DNA of 9,158 nt from Dehalococcoidia bacterium (GCA_014384515.1 JACNFS010000212.1:1-9158), one strand, 5' to 3'; counted from the first letter of the stretch, positions 1 to 7,561 are shown. Program-made: numbers and translations. Notes: generated by a model not told the origin, from the letters alone.

Positions 1-935
1 GGAATAGGGTTGGCACAGGCGAAGACTATAGCATCTTTGGACATACCTTTGATCCATTCAGGCAGAATTACATCTGGCCCAGACTTCGACAGTGAGATAC
101 AGACATCTGCACCCTTTAGGGCTTCAGCTATCCCGCCACTTCTTTTCTCTGGGTTAGTTCTCTGACATAGGTCCCACTTATACGGGTTTTCCTGTTGCTT
201 CTCCTCGAGGTCAGTTCTGCCGGTATGGAGGGTGCCTTTGCTATCTACAACTATGGTGTTTGTTGGCTTAAAGCCATCAGCAAAAAGTATTCTCAGGATA
301 GCTACATTGGCGGAGCCGATGCCGTTGACAGTGAGCTTGACATCCTCTTTTTTCTTGCCCACAATCTTAAGGGCGTTGATTAGCCCGGCGAGGGTGACAG
401 CTGCTGTTCCCTGCTGGTCGTCATGCCATACTGGAATGTGCGCCTCGGCTCTCAATCGGTCGAGGATGTAGAAGCATTTTGGATTGGAGATATCCTCTAG
501 ATTGATGCCGCCGAAAGAAGGCTGAAGCCATTTCACTGCCTGGATAATCTCATCGGGGTCTTTGGTATCCAGACAAATAGGCACAGCATCCACCCCACCT
601 AAATACTTGAACAACAGTGCCTTGCCCTCCATTACTGGCATGCCAGCTTCAGGGCCAATGTCACCCAGGCCCAGAACCCTGGTGCCATCTGAAACGACAG
701 CCACAGTATTCCATTTGTTGGTCAGTTCGTAGACCTTCTCTTTATCTGCCTCAATTGCTCGGCAGGGCTCAGCTACCCCCGGCGTATACCAGATGGCGAA
801 GTCGTTGAAGTCACGGACGCAGCACTTGGGTATCGTTTGCATCTTGCCGCGGTAAAAAGGATGCAATTTCATTGCATCCTCTGCCGGCTTGCGCGCTTTA
901 GCTAGGAGCTCTTCCTTAGTCATTCTTTGTGACAT
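1..935 (-). CDS. Malic enzyme (malate dehydrogenase, oxaloacetate-decarboxylating), 3' part cut by window edge
   Basis: Oxidative decarboxylation of malate to pyruvate with NAD(P)+, or the reverse; cytoplasmic. I translated this frame by hand: 311 codons are present and the C-terminus lies outside the window. Visible family signatures are the N-terminal WYTPGVAEP (catalytic Tyr50), [20 protein letters not shown] (82-100), [13 protein letters not shown] (catalytic Lys105), INLEDIS with metal ligands Glu148/Asp149, WHDDQQGTA (170-178, third metal ligand Asp173), a Rossmann glycine motif NGIGSAN (204-210) with Asp231 after the second strand, and FACANPIP at the cut end. The length so far fits the short bacterial-type enzyme, with the C-terminal helices missing. 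The usual HDDQHGTA motif has Gln in place of the second His. The start at 935 is chosen because AAGGGAGG lies 6 nt upstream; an internal ATG at 923 is the alternative. The gene overlaps the end of isocitrate dehydrogenase by 20 bp, so the two are probably translationally coupled. NAD versus NADP preference cannot be decided. Confidence 0.95.
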   Translation of the reverse strand, partial: MSQRMTKEELLAKARKPAEDAMKLHPFYRGKMQTIPKCCVRDFNDFAIWYTPGVAEPCRAIEADKEKVYELTNKWNTVAVVSDGTRVLGLGDIGPEAGMPVMEGKALLFKYLGGVDAVPICLDTKDPDEIIQAVKWLQPSFGGINLEDISNPKCFYILDRLRAEAHIPVWHDDQQGTAAVTLAGLINALKIVGKKKEDVKLTVNGIGSANVAILRILFADGFKPTNTIVVDSKGTLHTGRTDLEEKQQENPYKWDLCQRTNPEKRSGGIAEALKGADVCISLSKSGPDVILPEWIKGMSKDAIVFACANPI

Positions 936-2019
936 GGCTTGCCTCCCTTAGTTTTCTTATTACTGCGTCAGCGACCTGTGACGTTCCTGCCGCCGGTTGA
1001 TTCCGATCTGCCTTCAAATCGTAGGTGACGTTTTTCCCCTCAGCGATGACGTCAGCTATGGCTTTTTCCAGCTTATTTGCGGCTTCGTTTTCATGAAGGT
1101 AGCGAAGCATCATGGTTGCGGAGAGCATCATTGCCATGGGATTAACCTTATTCTGCCCGGCATATCTCGGAGCACTGCCATGCGTGGGTTCAAAGACGGC
1201 CATATTATCCCCCATGTTGGCTCCGGGCGCAATCCCGAGTCCACCAATTAGCCCAGCACAGAGGTCGGAGACGATGTCCCCATAGAGATTGGGTAAGACG
1301 ATGATATCGTATTGTTGTGGGTTTCGTACAAGACGCATGCATAAGGCGTCGACAACTACATCCTCGAACTCTATATCTGAATACTCTTTGGCTACTTCAC
1401 GGGCAGCAGCCAGGAAGAGGCCATCGGAGAACTTCAGGATGTTAGCTTTGTGGACGGCGGTGACCTTCTTCCTCTTGTTGGCGCGGGCATATTCAAAGGC
1501 AAACTTCACAATACGTCTGGAGCCGGTTTCGGAAATCGTTTTTATACTAAAGCCCGAGTCCTTTCTCACCCTTTTCTGTGTAGTTTCAAAGATGAGTTTC
1601 ATAAGTCTATCGCTTTCTTGGCTTCCCACGGCAAATTCGATTCCGCTGTAAAGGTCTTCCGTATTCTCTCTGACAACCACGATATTCACGTTCTCGAAAG
1701 GTGTAAGAATACCGGCATAAGTTCTACACGGGCGGAGGCAAGCATAGAGGTCCAAGCTCTTGCGCAAAGCCACGTTGACACTTCTGAAGCCAGCGCCTAT
1801 GGGTGTGGTTACCGGGCCTTTAAGAGCCACCTTGTTCTTTCTTATGGATTCAAGGATGTGGTCAGGTAGAGGTGTCCCGAGTGTGTCCAGAGCCTTCTCC
1901 CCGATTATGCCTATATCCCACTCGAATTCCACGCCCGTGGCTTCCAATGCCCTCTCGGTTGCTTTGGTAACCTCAGGGCCTGTTCCGTCGCCAGGGATAA
2001 GAGTCACCTTGTGACGCAT
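916..2019 (-). CDS. icd: Isocitrate dehydrogenase (isocitrate/isopropylmalate dehydrogenase family), probably NADP-dependent
   Basis: Oxidative decarboxylation of isocitrate to 2-oxoglutarate. The 367-residue protein begins MRHKVTLIPGDGTGPE. Substrate motif SVNVALRK (Ser80, Asn82, Arg86) corresponds to the isocitrate-binding Ser/Asn/Arg of E. coli Icd and differs from isopropylmalate dehydrogenases. Further active-site elements are CLRP (Arg96), RENTEDLYSG (Tyr124), HKANILK (Lys191) and NLYGDIVSD (metal Asp248, Asp252). The cofactor loop THGSAPRYAGQNKVNP (279-294) carries Arg-Tyr where E. coli NADP enzyme has Lys344-Tyr345 and NAD enzymes usually have Asp-Ile, which suggests NADP. The position of E. 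coli Arg395 appears to be Ala337. A TTG at 2040 would add seven residues but has no ribosome binding site; the ATG at 2019 has AAAGGCGG 9 nt upstream and the family-typical N-terminus. It lies 24 bp after the small hydratase subunit, which would supply isocitrate. Homoisocitrate or another 3-alkylmalate is a less likely substrate. Confidence 0.9.
   Translation of the reverse strand: MRHKVTLIPGDGTGPEVTKATERALEATGVEFEWDIGIIGEKALDTLGTPLPDHILESIRKNKVALKGPVTTPIGAGFRSVNVALRKSLDLYACLRPCRTYAGILTPFENVNIVVVRENTEDLYSGIEFAVGSQESDRLMKLIFETTQKRVRKDSGFSIKTISETGSRRIVKFAFEYARANKRKKVTAVHKANILKFSDGLFLAAAREVAKEYSDIEFEDVVVDALCMRLVRNPQQYDIIVLPNLYGDIVSDLCAGLIGGLGIAPGANMGDNMAVFEPTHGSAPRYAGQNKVNPMAMMLSATMMLRYLHENEAANKLEKAIADVIAEGKNVTYDLKADRNQPAAGTSQVADAVIRKLREASHVTKND
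942..949 (-). promoter_or_regulatory. Ribosome binding site of malic enzyme
   Basis: On the minus strand AAGGGAGG is followed by a 6-nt spacer and the ATG at 935. It lies inside the 3' end of the isocitrate dehydrogenase gene and favours the start at 935 over the ATG at 923. Confidence 0.7.
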
Positions 2020-2028
2020 TAAGACATT

Positions 2029-2036
2029 CCGCCTTT
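2029..2036 (-). promoter_or_regulatory. Ribosome binding site deciding the isocitrate dehydrogenase start
   Basis: AAAGGCGG on the minus strand lies 9 nt before the ATG at 2019. The in-frame TTG at 2040 has no comparable purine run upstream, so the shorter start is preferred. Confidence 0.5.
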
Positions 2037-2043
2037 GCAAGAA

Positions 2044-2550
2044 TCAGAGCTTGAAGTCGCCGTATTTGCTTATGTAGGGAATGAGTCCACCTTCACTAAG
2101 TATGTCTAGCATCACTTGGGGGATTTTGCTGAAGCTAAGCTGGATACCCTTGGTCAGGTCGGCAACTACACCGTTGGCTAGATTTACCTCCATTTCATCT
2201 CCGGCGTCGATCTGGTCGGTATCGCATATCAGTACCGGCAATCCTTGATTCACCGCGTTCCTGAAAAAGATACGGGCGACTGATTTTGCCAGAATAGCAC
2301 TTACTCCAGCCATCTTGATAAGTAGCGGAGCGTGTTCCCGACTGGAGCCAAGCCCGAAGTTCTTGCCAGCGATGATAAAATCACCTGGCTTCACTTTCTC
2401 GACGAAAGTTGGGTCGGCATCCTCCATAACATGTTTGGCCAATTGAGGCAAGTTGCTCCTTAGGTGAGCGTATCTACCTGGTATGATAAGGTCGGTAGAA
2501 ACATTATCACCGAATTTGAAAGCTTTGCCCTTGAGGATTACGTCGGGCAT
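2044..2550 (-). CDS. Aconitase/3-isopropylmalate dehydratase family, small (swivel) subunit, LeuD-like
   Basis: Swivelling-domain subunit that completes the active site of a two-subunit hydro-lyase. The 168 residues are typical of the short LeuD2/homoaconitase-type subunit. Visible motifs are FGDNVSTDLIIPGRY near the N-terminus, GKNFGLGSSREHAP (substrate-binding Ser-Ser-Arg) and the SVARIFFRNAVNQGLP helix. The substrate-selecting loop after PGRY reads AHLRS, with a basic residue, rather than the LV/VTTD type expected in isopropylmalate isomerases. With isocitrate dehydrogenase immediately downstream, and no leuA or leuB in view, citrate/isocitrate interconversion is the likeliest role; isopropylmalate or homocitrate remain possible. 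The start overlaps the large subunit's stop by one base (TAATG), and AAAGGTGA at 2555-2562 is a good ribosome binding site, so the two subunits are coupled and made in similar amounts. Confidence 0.9.
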   Translation of the reverse strand: MPDVILKGKAFKFGDNVSTDLIIPGRYAHLRSNLPQLAKHVMEDADPTFVEKVKPGDFIIAGKNFGLGSSREHAPLLIKMAGVSAILAKSVARIFFRNAVNQGLPVLICDTDQIDAGDEMEVNLANGVVADLTKGIQLSFSKIPQVMLDILSEGGLIPYISKYGDFKL

Positions 2551-3803
2551 TATATCACCTTTCTTGGGTCAGTGATTTCGCCGGTTATAGCTGAAGCTGC
2601 GGCTGTGGCTGGGCTAGCCAAGTATATTGAGGCTTCAGGGTTACCCATACGGCCTTTGAAGTTGCGGTTAGCTGTGGATAGACAGACTTCGTTATCTCCG
2701 AGCACGCCCTGGTGAAGACCGAGGCAAGCGGCACATCCGGGAGGGAGCAAGGTGCCTCCGGCGCTGATTAGGCTTTGGATATGGCCAGCTCTTATGGCTG
2801 CAGTGAGGACTCGCCGTGATGCTGGAGCTATGATTAGCCTGACATCTGGGTGACTCCTCTTGTTTTTGAGGATAGCGGCGGCTGTAGCTAAGTCTTCGAG
2901 GCGGCCGTTGGTACAAGTGCCAATGAATACCTGATCAATTCTCACACCGGCGAGTGTGCGTGCTGGAGCAACATTGTCTACAGCGTGAGGCATAGCTACC
3001 AAGGGCTCAAGCTCAGCAGCATTGATGGCGATGACTTGCTCGTAGTCAGCGTCAATGTCCGGAGAAAGAGCTTTGTATTTGTTGCCTCTCCCCTGCGCTG
3101 CCAGATATTTTTTGGTTACATTATCACTGGCAAAGAGCCCGACCTTGGCACCAACTTCTACTGCCATGTTTGCTATAGTCAGCCGTTGTGACACAGTCAT
3201 GTCGGCCACTGTTTCACCGCCGAATTCCAGCGCTTTATAAGTGGCGCCGTCGGCTCCAAGGGTGCCGACAAGGTGGAGGATGAGGTCTTTGGTGCAAACC
3301 CCTTTTTGAAATTTGCCGCTGACGGTAACCTTGAAGCTCTCTGGTACGCGGAACCATGTTTTACCCAGGGCTAAGGCAACGGCAATGTCGCTGGAGCCCA
3401 TTCCTGTAGCAAATGCGCCTAAGGCGCCGGCGGTTACTGTGTGGGAGTCAGCGCCCAGGATAATATCTCCCGGGTTGGCAAACAATTCCGCTACTAGCTG
3501 ATGGCATATTCCGTTGCCCCCTTCGAAAATGAAACAGCCAGTTTCCTTGGCAAAGCGACGCAGGAATTGATGGTCATTCGACAGTTGCCGGTTTGGGCTA
3601 GGAATAGCGTGGTCAAGGAAGATAGCAGTACGCTGTGGGTTAGATAAACCACTATGGCTGATTTCCTGAAATTGCCTTATGGTTAGGGGGCCGGTAGTGT
3701 CTTGAACGAAAGCCAGGTCTACTGGAGCGATGACTACATCCTGAGCCCGGGCATCAATTCCTGATTTCTCACTTAGGATCTTCTCACTCAGGGTTTTACC
3801 CAT
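2550..3803 (-). CDS. Aconitase/3-isopropylmalate dehydratase family, large [4Fe-4S] subunit, LeuC-like
   Basis: Iron-sulfur subunit of a hydro-lyase that moves a hydroxyl group between adjacent carbons, probably citrate to isocitrate here. The 417 residues match the short LeuC2/homoaconitase-type large subunit rather than the ~465-residue bacterial LeuC or ~650-900-residue single-chain aconitases. Motifs in order: FLDHAIPSPN (62-71), GADSHTVTAGALGAFATG (117-134), GKTWFRVPES (147-156), FIGTCTNGRLEDL (293-305) with cluster ligand Cys297, LPPGCAACLGLHQG (353-366) with ligands Cys357 and Cys360, STANRNFKGRMGNPEASIYLASPATAAASAI near the C-terminus. All three cluster cysteines are present, so it should be active. 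A TTG one codon earlier (3806) is an alternative start. No strong ribosome binding site is seen; the upstream gene ends 6 bp earlier, so translation is probably coupled. The substrate is inferred from context. Confidence 0.92.
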   Translation of the reverse strand: MGKTLSEKILSEKSGIDARAQDVVIAPVDLAFVQDTTGPLTIRQFQEISHSGLSNPQRTAIFLDHAIPSPNRQLSNDHQFLRRFAKETGCFIFEGGNGICHQLVAELFANPGDIILGADSHTVTAGALGAFATGMGSSDIAVALALGKTWFRVPESFKVTVSGKFQKGVCTKDLILHLVGTLGADGATYKALEFGGETVADMTVSQRLTIANMAVEVGAKVGLFASDNVTKKYLAAQGRGNKYKALSPDIDADYEQVIAINAAELEPLVAMPHAVDNVAPARTLAGVRIDQVFIGTCTNGRLEDLATAAAILKNKRSHPDVRLIIAPASRRVLTAAIRAGHIQSLISAGGTLLPPGCAACLGLHQGVLGDNEVCLSTANRNFKGRMGNPEASIYLASPATAAASAITGEITDPRKVI

Positions 3804-3809
3804 CAAATT

Positions 3810-5744
3810 CTAACCGATTACAGCTAGTACGGCGCCTCCAGCTACCTTGTCGCCGGGCTTGCAGTTTATGGCTTTAATCTTGCCGCCGGCCGGAGCAACT
3901 ATATCATTCTCCATCTTCATAGCTTCCAGAACAACTACACTGTCGCCTGCCTTGACCTCATCGCCTTCTTTTACCAAATAGCGGATGATTGTGCCTGGTA
4001 TTGGGGCAGTCACTGGAGTCTCTCCGGCAGCGACGGCTGCCTCGGGAGGAGGCGGAGCTGCCTTCTTTTCTACTGGTGCTACGAGGGCCTCTGGCTTGGG
4101 TGGCGGTGCCGCAGGTGCTTGTGCTGGAGCATAGACCGGTGGGGCAGCAAACGTGGCCGGGCCACCTGTAGGCTCGACCTCTACCTTGTAGTATTCATCG
4201 CCAACATAGACGTTAAATGTTCTGACGGAGGGCCCTTTGATCGGTGCCTTCATCCCCACCTTTTCTACAAGTTCGCCAGCTTTGGCTTTGGCAACAAGCT
4301 CATCTTCTCGTTTTACATCTTCCAAAGTCTTCGGCTTGGTTTCTTCAGGCGGTGCCTCTAAGCCATATTTCCACTTGAGGAATCTCATTCCGGTGGTGGG
4401 GTACAAAGCATAAACAAGTACATCGCCGATGTCTTTGGCAATATCCTTGGTCTCTTCTTTGGCCTTTTCCAATTCCGGCTCGAGAATGTCGCCTGGTCGG
4501 CAGGTAATAGGCTTACTTCCGCGTTCGTAACCTTTGAGGACTTTCTTCTGTACCTCGCGGTCGATGGGGGCTGGCGGCTTGCCATATAAGCCGTAGACGT
4601 AGTCTTTGACTTGGGCGGAAACCATCTTGTATTTGCCGAAGAGGACATTCTGAACTGCTTGAGTGCCAACAATCTGGCTGGTGGGTGTAACCAGGGGCGG
4701 GTACCCCAGCTCTTTCCGAGTCTGGGGGAGTTCGGCATAGACTTCAGCTAAGCGGTCAAGAGCATCGGCTTCCCTTAGCTGAGCTACCATGTTGGTGAAC
4801 ATGCCCCCCGGGATTTGATGCGATAGCACATTGGTATCAATCACTGACATCTTGGTAGTGTCCATAAACTCCCGATACTTGGGGGCGATTGATTCAAAAT
4901 ACTCGCCCAGTTTAAGGAGATGGTCCAAATCGAGCCCGGTATCTCTCGGGGTGCCGCGAAGAGCAACTACGATAGGCTCTATCGCCGGGTGAGCAGTGCG
5001 CAGGGCAAACGGAGCAATACAGGTATCGATAAAATCGACTCCAGCCTCAACGGCCTTCAGATAGCTCATAAAGGCCATGCCGCTGGTGAAGTGGCTGTGC
5101 AAATTGACTGGAATTTTCAGAGACTGCTTCAAAGCTGTGATTAACTCGTAGGCATCGTCCGGAGCGATGAGCCCAGCCATATCTTTAATGCACAGGCTAT
5201 CAGCCCCCATGTCTTGAATAACAAGGGCTTTCTTTACATAATAGTCAATGTTGTATACGGAGCCACCCAGTTTGGGTTCTGTCAACGAGTAACACAAGGA
5301 ACCCTGGATATGTTTGCCTTTGTCTTTAATGGCCTTAAAGGCAGTCTGGAAGTTACGCTCATCGTTGACGGCGTCGAAGACACGGAAAACGTCGATGCCG
5401 CAGTCAGCGGCATGATGGACAAAGGCGGTGACCACATCATCGGCATAATTGCGGTAGCCGACTAGGTTTTGACCGCGCAAGAGCATTTGTAATTTGGTAT
5501 CAGGCATCAAGTTCTTCAAGATGCGGATTCTTTCCCATGGGTCTTCATTTAGGAATCGGGTCATGACATCAAAGGTGGCACCACCCCACACTTCCATGGA
5601 CCAGAATCCTGCCTTGTTCATTTCCGCGGCAATCGGTTCTAAGTCAGCAGTTCGCACGCGGGTAGCAAATAAGGACTGATGCCCGTCTCGGAAGGTAAGG
5701 TCAGTGATTCTTACCGGATTTGCATTGCCTTCAGCCACGCTCAT
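3810..5744 (-). CDS. Pyruvate/oxaloacetate carboxyltransferase with fused biotinyl domain (OadA / PycB / transcarboxylase 5S type)
   Basis: Transfers a carboxyl group between biotin and pyruvate/oxaloacetate. Domains in the 644 residues: HMGL-like TIM barrel (~12-280) with metal ligand Asp20 in TFRDGHQS, carbamylatable Lys187 in CIKDMAG and metal His216/His218 in [10 protein letters not shown]; these spacings closely match Asp23, Lys184, His215 and His217 of the propionibacterial 5S subunit. Then comes the conserved PYC/OADA domain (~300-490), a long Pro/Ala-rich linker (~530-578) and a biotinyl domain (~578-644) with EAMKMEN, biotin on Lys610. There is no ATP-grasp biotin carboxylase domain and no membrane segment. 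Candidate roles are PycB of a two-subunit pyruvate carboxylase, the alpha subunit of a decarboxylase, or a fused 5S-1.3S transcarboxylase; the adjacent acyl-CoA carboxyltransferase favours the last or a shared carboxylase. The start ATG at 5744 has AAGGAG 8 nt upstream. The sequence [12 protein letters not shown] (246-257) departs from the usual GTSQP-type segment. Confidence 0.93.
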   Translation of the reverse strand: MSVAEGNANPVRITDLTFRDGHQSLFATRVRTADLEPIAAEMNKAGFWSMEVWGGATFDVMTRFLNEDPWERIRILKNLMPDTKLQMLLRGQNLVGYRNYADDVVTAFVHHAADCGIDVFRVFDAVNDERNFQTAFKAIKDKGKHIQGSLCYSLTEPKLGGSVYNIDYYVKKALVIQDMGADSLCIKDMAGLIAPDDAYELITALKQSLKIPVNLHSHFTSGMAFMSYLKAVEAGVDFIDTCIAPFALRTAHPAIEPIVVALRGTPRDTGLDLDHLLKLGEYFESIAPKYREFMDTTKMSVIDTNVLSHQIPGGMFTNMVAQLREADALDRLAEVYAELPQTRKELGYPPLVTPTSQIVGTQAVQNVLFGKYKMVSAQVKDYVYGLYGKPPAPIDREVQKKVLKGYERGSKPITCRPGDILEPELEKAKEETKDIAKDIGDVLVYALYPTTGMRFLKWKYGLEAPPEETKPKTLEDVKREDELVAKAKAGELVEKVGMKAPIKGPSVRTFNVYVGDEYYKVEVEPTGGPATFAAPPVYAPAQAPAAPPPKPEALVAPVEKKAAPPPPEAAVAAGETPVTAPIPGTIIRYLVKEGDEVKAGDSVVVLEAMKMENDIVAPAGGKIKAINCKPGDKVAGGAVLAVIG

Positions 5745-5752
5745 ATCAGATA

Positions 5753-5758
5753 CTCCTT
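5753..5758 (-). promoter_or_regulatory. Ribosome binding site of the biotin-carboxyltransferase gene
   Basis: AAGGAG on the minus strand, 8 nt before the ATG at 5744, inside the 56-bp gap after the small accessory gene. This independent site supports the start choice and separate translation initiation. Confidence 0.65.
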
Positions 5759-5800
5759 ACCCATGTATTTGGTAGAAATCTTGATGGAAGTGCTTGCCTT

Positions 5801-5986
5801 TTATCTGCTGGGCCTTTTCGTTCGCCGCTTGGTTCTGGTTCTCATTAGTTCTTGGTGGCCGAAAAGCCGCCATGGGCTCATTTGGGCCTGAGGCGGAGTC
5901 AAAGCGGCAAACGCCTTAGTCACCTCTTCTTGCTGAATATAGGTGCTAACTGCTCCCATTATGGCTACCAGCGCACTTTCCTTCAT
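5801..5986 (-). CDS. Small accessory protein of biotin-dependent carboxyltransferase complex (61 aa, putative)
   Basis: A 61-residue protein between two carboxyltransferase genes. It begins MKESALVAIMGAVSTYIQQEE, a predicted amphipathic helix, then has a short Ala/Pro/Gln linker, a motif SPWRLFGHQELMRTR (37-51) and a strongly basic tail (RTKRRTKRPSR). Small proteins with an N-terminal helix, a low-complexity linker and a Trp...Gly(Arg/His)-Gln/Glu-x-Met C-terminal motif occur, from memory, beside MmdA/PccB-type carboxyltransferases, in a place comparable to an epsilon or delta subunit. This is recollection, not a search. It has no transmembrane helix, so it is not an OadG/MmdD-type membrane gamma/delta subunit. 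It starts 24 bp after the upstream stop with AAAGGA 7 nt before the ATG, within a tandem AGAAAGG repeat. A role as assembly or bridging subunit between the flanking enzymes is inferred. Confidence 0.75.
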   Translation of the reverse strand: MKESALVAIMGAVSTYIQQEEVTKAFAALTPPQAQMSPWRLFGHQELMRTRTKRRTKRPSR

Positions 5987-6010
5987 TTCTCATCCTTTCT
6001 CAGCCTTTCT

Positions 6011-7561
6011 CTAAAGGGGGATGTTGCCATGCTTTTTGGCTGGGTTAGTATCGGTCTTGTTTCGGAGAACTTGCAAGGCTCTAATCACTTTGGGGCGCGT
6101 GCTTCTTGGGTCAATAACATCGTCCAGGTAACCCCTGCCAGCGGCTATATAGGGGTTGGCGAATTTATCTCTGTAGTCAGCGACCAGCTCTTGTCGCGTC
6201 TGTTGCGGGTTTTCGGATTTGTCGATGACGTCTTTGAAGACGATGTTCACCGCTCCATCTGGTCCCATTACGGCGATTTCCGCTGTTGGCCAGGCGTAGT
6301 TGATATCACCACGCAGACTCTTGCTGCTCATGACCACAAATGCCCCACCGTAGGCTTTGCGAGTAATGATGCTTATTTTGGGCACGGTGGCTTCAGCATA
6401 GGCATAAAGAAACTTGGCGCCATGCCTGATGATACCTTTGTGTTCTTGGTCACTGCCTGGCATAAATCCCGGGACATCAACGAAGGTAATCAAGGGGATG
6501 TTGAAGCAATCGCAAAAGCGGACGAATCTGGCACCCTTATCTGAGGCATCAACATCAATCACACCGGCATTGTATGATGGTTGCTGGGCTACAATGCCGA
6601 CACTCTGCCCGCCCAGTCGGGCGAGCCCGACGATAAGGCTACGGGCGAAGTTTTCGTGCACCTCCATAAAATCACCGTTGTCCACGATTCTGATGATGGC
6701 CTGCTTCATATCATAGACTTTGGCTGGGTCGTCAGGGACAAGGCGAAGAAGTTGCTCATCCATGCGGTCGGGGTCATCACCGGTGTCCATAATAGGCGGC
6801 TCTTCCATGTTGTTCTGAGGTAAGAAGCTTAGCAGTCGTCGTACCGCTTCCAGACATTGCTGGTCGTTCTCGGCAACAAAGTGGCAGTTGCCACTTTTGG
6901 TGGCATGGGTCATAGCACCACCCAGTTCCTCCATGCCGATTTCTTCACCAGTCACCGACTTGATTACTGCTGGTCCCGTAATGTACATCTGTCCCGTGCC
7001 TTTTACCATGAATATGAAGTCGGTTATAGCTGGCGAGTAAACGGCACCCCCGGCAGTTGGCCCCATAACCACTGAAATCTGAGGGACGACACCTGAATAG
7101 ATAGTATTGCGCGTGAAGATATCGCCGTAGCCCACCAGGCTGTCCACTCCCTCCTGAATACGAGCCCCTCCTGAGTCAAGCAAGCCGATGACAGGAGCAC
7201 CGTTCTTGGCGGCCATGTCCATGGCCTTGCAGATTTTTTCTGAAGCTACTTTTGACAGCGAACCCCCGAAAACCGTGAAGTCCTGGGAGAATACGAAAGC
7301 GTGTCGACCGTTGATTTTGCCATAGCCGGTGACAACAGCGTCGCCAAGAAACTTCTGTTCCTCCAGGCCAAAATCGGTGCAGCGGTGGACAACAAACGGG
7401 TCTAGCTCTTCAAAACTACCTGGGTCGAACAGAAGCTCAATCCGCTCCCTGGCGGTGAGCTTTCCTCGCTTGTGTTGAGCTTCAATGCGCTTGGTGCCGC
7501 CGCCGGCTGTGGCTTGCTCTCTCAATCTGCTCAGTTCGATAATCTTGTCTTCAATTCCCAT
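6011..7561 (-). CDS. Acyl-CoA carboxyltransferase (PccB / MmdA / transcarboxylase 12S type)
   Basis: Crotonase-fold carboxyltransferase that moves a carboxyl group between biotin and an acyl-CoA such as propionyl-CoA/(S)-methylmalonyl-CoA or acetyl-CoA/malonyl-CoA. The length of 516 residues is normal. The N-terminal half carries [20 protein letters not shown] (127-146) and [17 protein letters not shown] (166-182), the first oxyanion-hole region. The C-terminal half has [21 protein letters not shown] (326-346), VDVPGFMPG (361-369), the second oxyanion hole RKAYGGAF (401-408) and [20 protein letters not shown] (421-440). It ends in HGNIPL, a common MmdA/PccB terminus. The residue corresponding to the acyl-CoA specificity position (Asp422 of Streptomyces PccB, Ile420 of AccB) is Val409. 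It is the first gene of the operon; AAAGG lies 5 nt before the ATG. No biotin carboxylase or membrane decarboxylase subunit follows, so its partner is probably the biotinyl protein two genes downstream. Confidence 0.95.
   Translation of the reverse strand: MGIEDKIIELSRLREQATAGGGTKRIEAQHKRGKLTARERIELLFDPGSFEELDPFVVHRCTDFGLEEQKFLGDAVVTGYGKINGRHAFVFSQDFTVFGGSLSKVASEKICKAMDMAAKNGAPVIGLLDSGGARIQEGVDSLVGYGDIFTRNTIYSGVVPQISVVMGPTAGGAVYSPAITDFIFMVKGTGQMYITGPAVIKSVTGEEIGMEELGGAMTHATKSGNCHFVAENDQQCLEAVRRLLSFLPQNNMEEPPIMDTGDDPDRMDEQLLRLVPDDPAKVYDMKQAIIRIVDNGDFMEVHENFARSLIVGLARLGGQSVGIVAQQPSYNAGVIDVDASDKGARFVRFCDCFNIPLITFVDVPGFMPGSDQEHKGIIRHGAKFLYAYAEATVPKISIITRKAYGGAFVVMSSKSLRGDINYAWPTAEIAVMGPDGAVNIVFKDVIDKSENPQQTRQELVADYRDKFANPYIAAGRGYLDDVIDPRSTRPKVIRALQVLRNKTDTNPAKKHGNIPL

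Noticed and set aside
1450..1869. Plus-strand open frame of 139 codons across isocitrate dehydrogenase
   Set aside because: Antisense to a gene with all catalytic motifs intact; no domain character.
2020..2040. TTG start at 2040 for isocitrate dehydrogenase
   Set aside because: No Shine-Dalgarno upstream and the seven added residues precede the usual family N-terminus; ATG 2019 has AAAGGCGG at a suitable distance.
2044..3803. Leucine biosynthesis operon (leuCD plus leuB)
   Set aside because: The dehydrogenase carries the isocitrate Ser/Asn/Arg motif SVNVALRK, no leuA is present and neighbours are pyruvate/oxaloacetate enzymes.
5801..5986. Small protein as OadG/MmdD-type membrane subunit of a sodium pump
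   Set aside because: No segment is long and hydrophobic enough for a transmembrane helix, and no membrane beta subunit gene is nearby.
5987..6010. Tandem AGAAAGG repeat before the small accessory gene
   Set aside because: Only two short copies in a purine-rich ribosome-binding region; expected by chance and explained by the Shine-Dalgarno.
5852..6544. Long plus-strand open frame (230 codons) antisense to the acyl-CoA carboxyltransferase
   Set aside because: It lies opposite a clearly conserved gene, has no recognisable motif and no ribosome binding site; it is a shadow of the codon pattern on the other strand.
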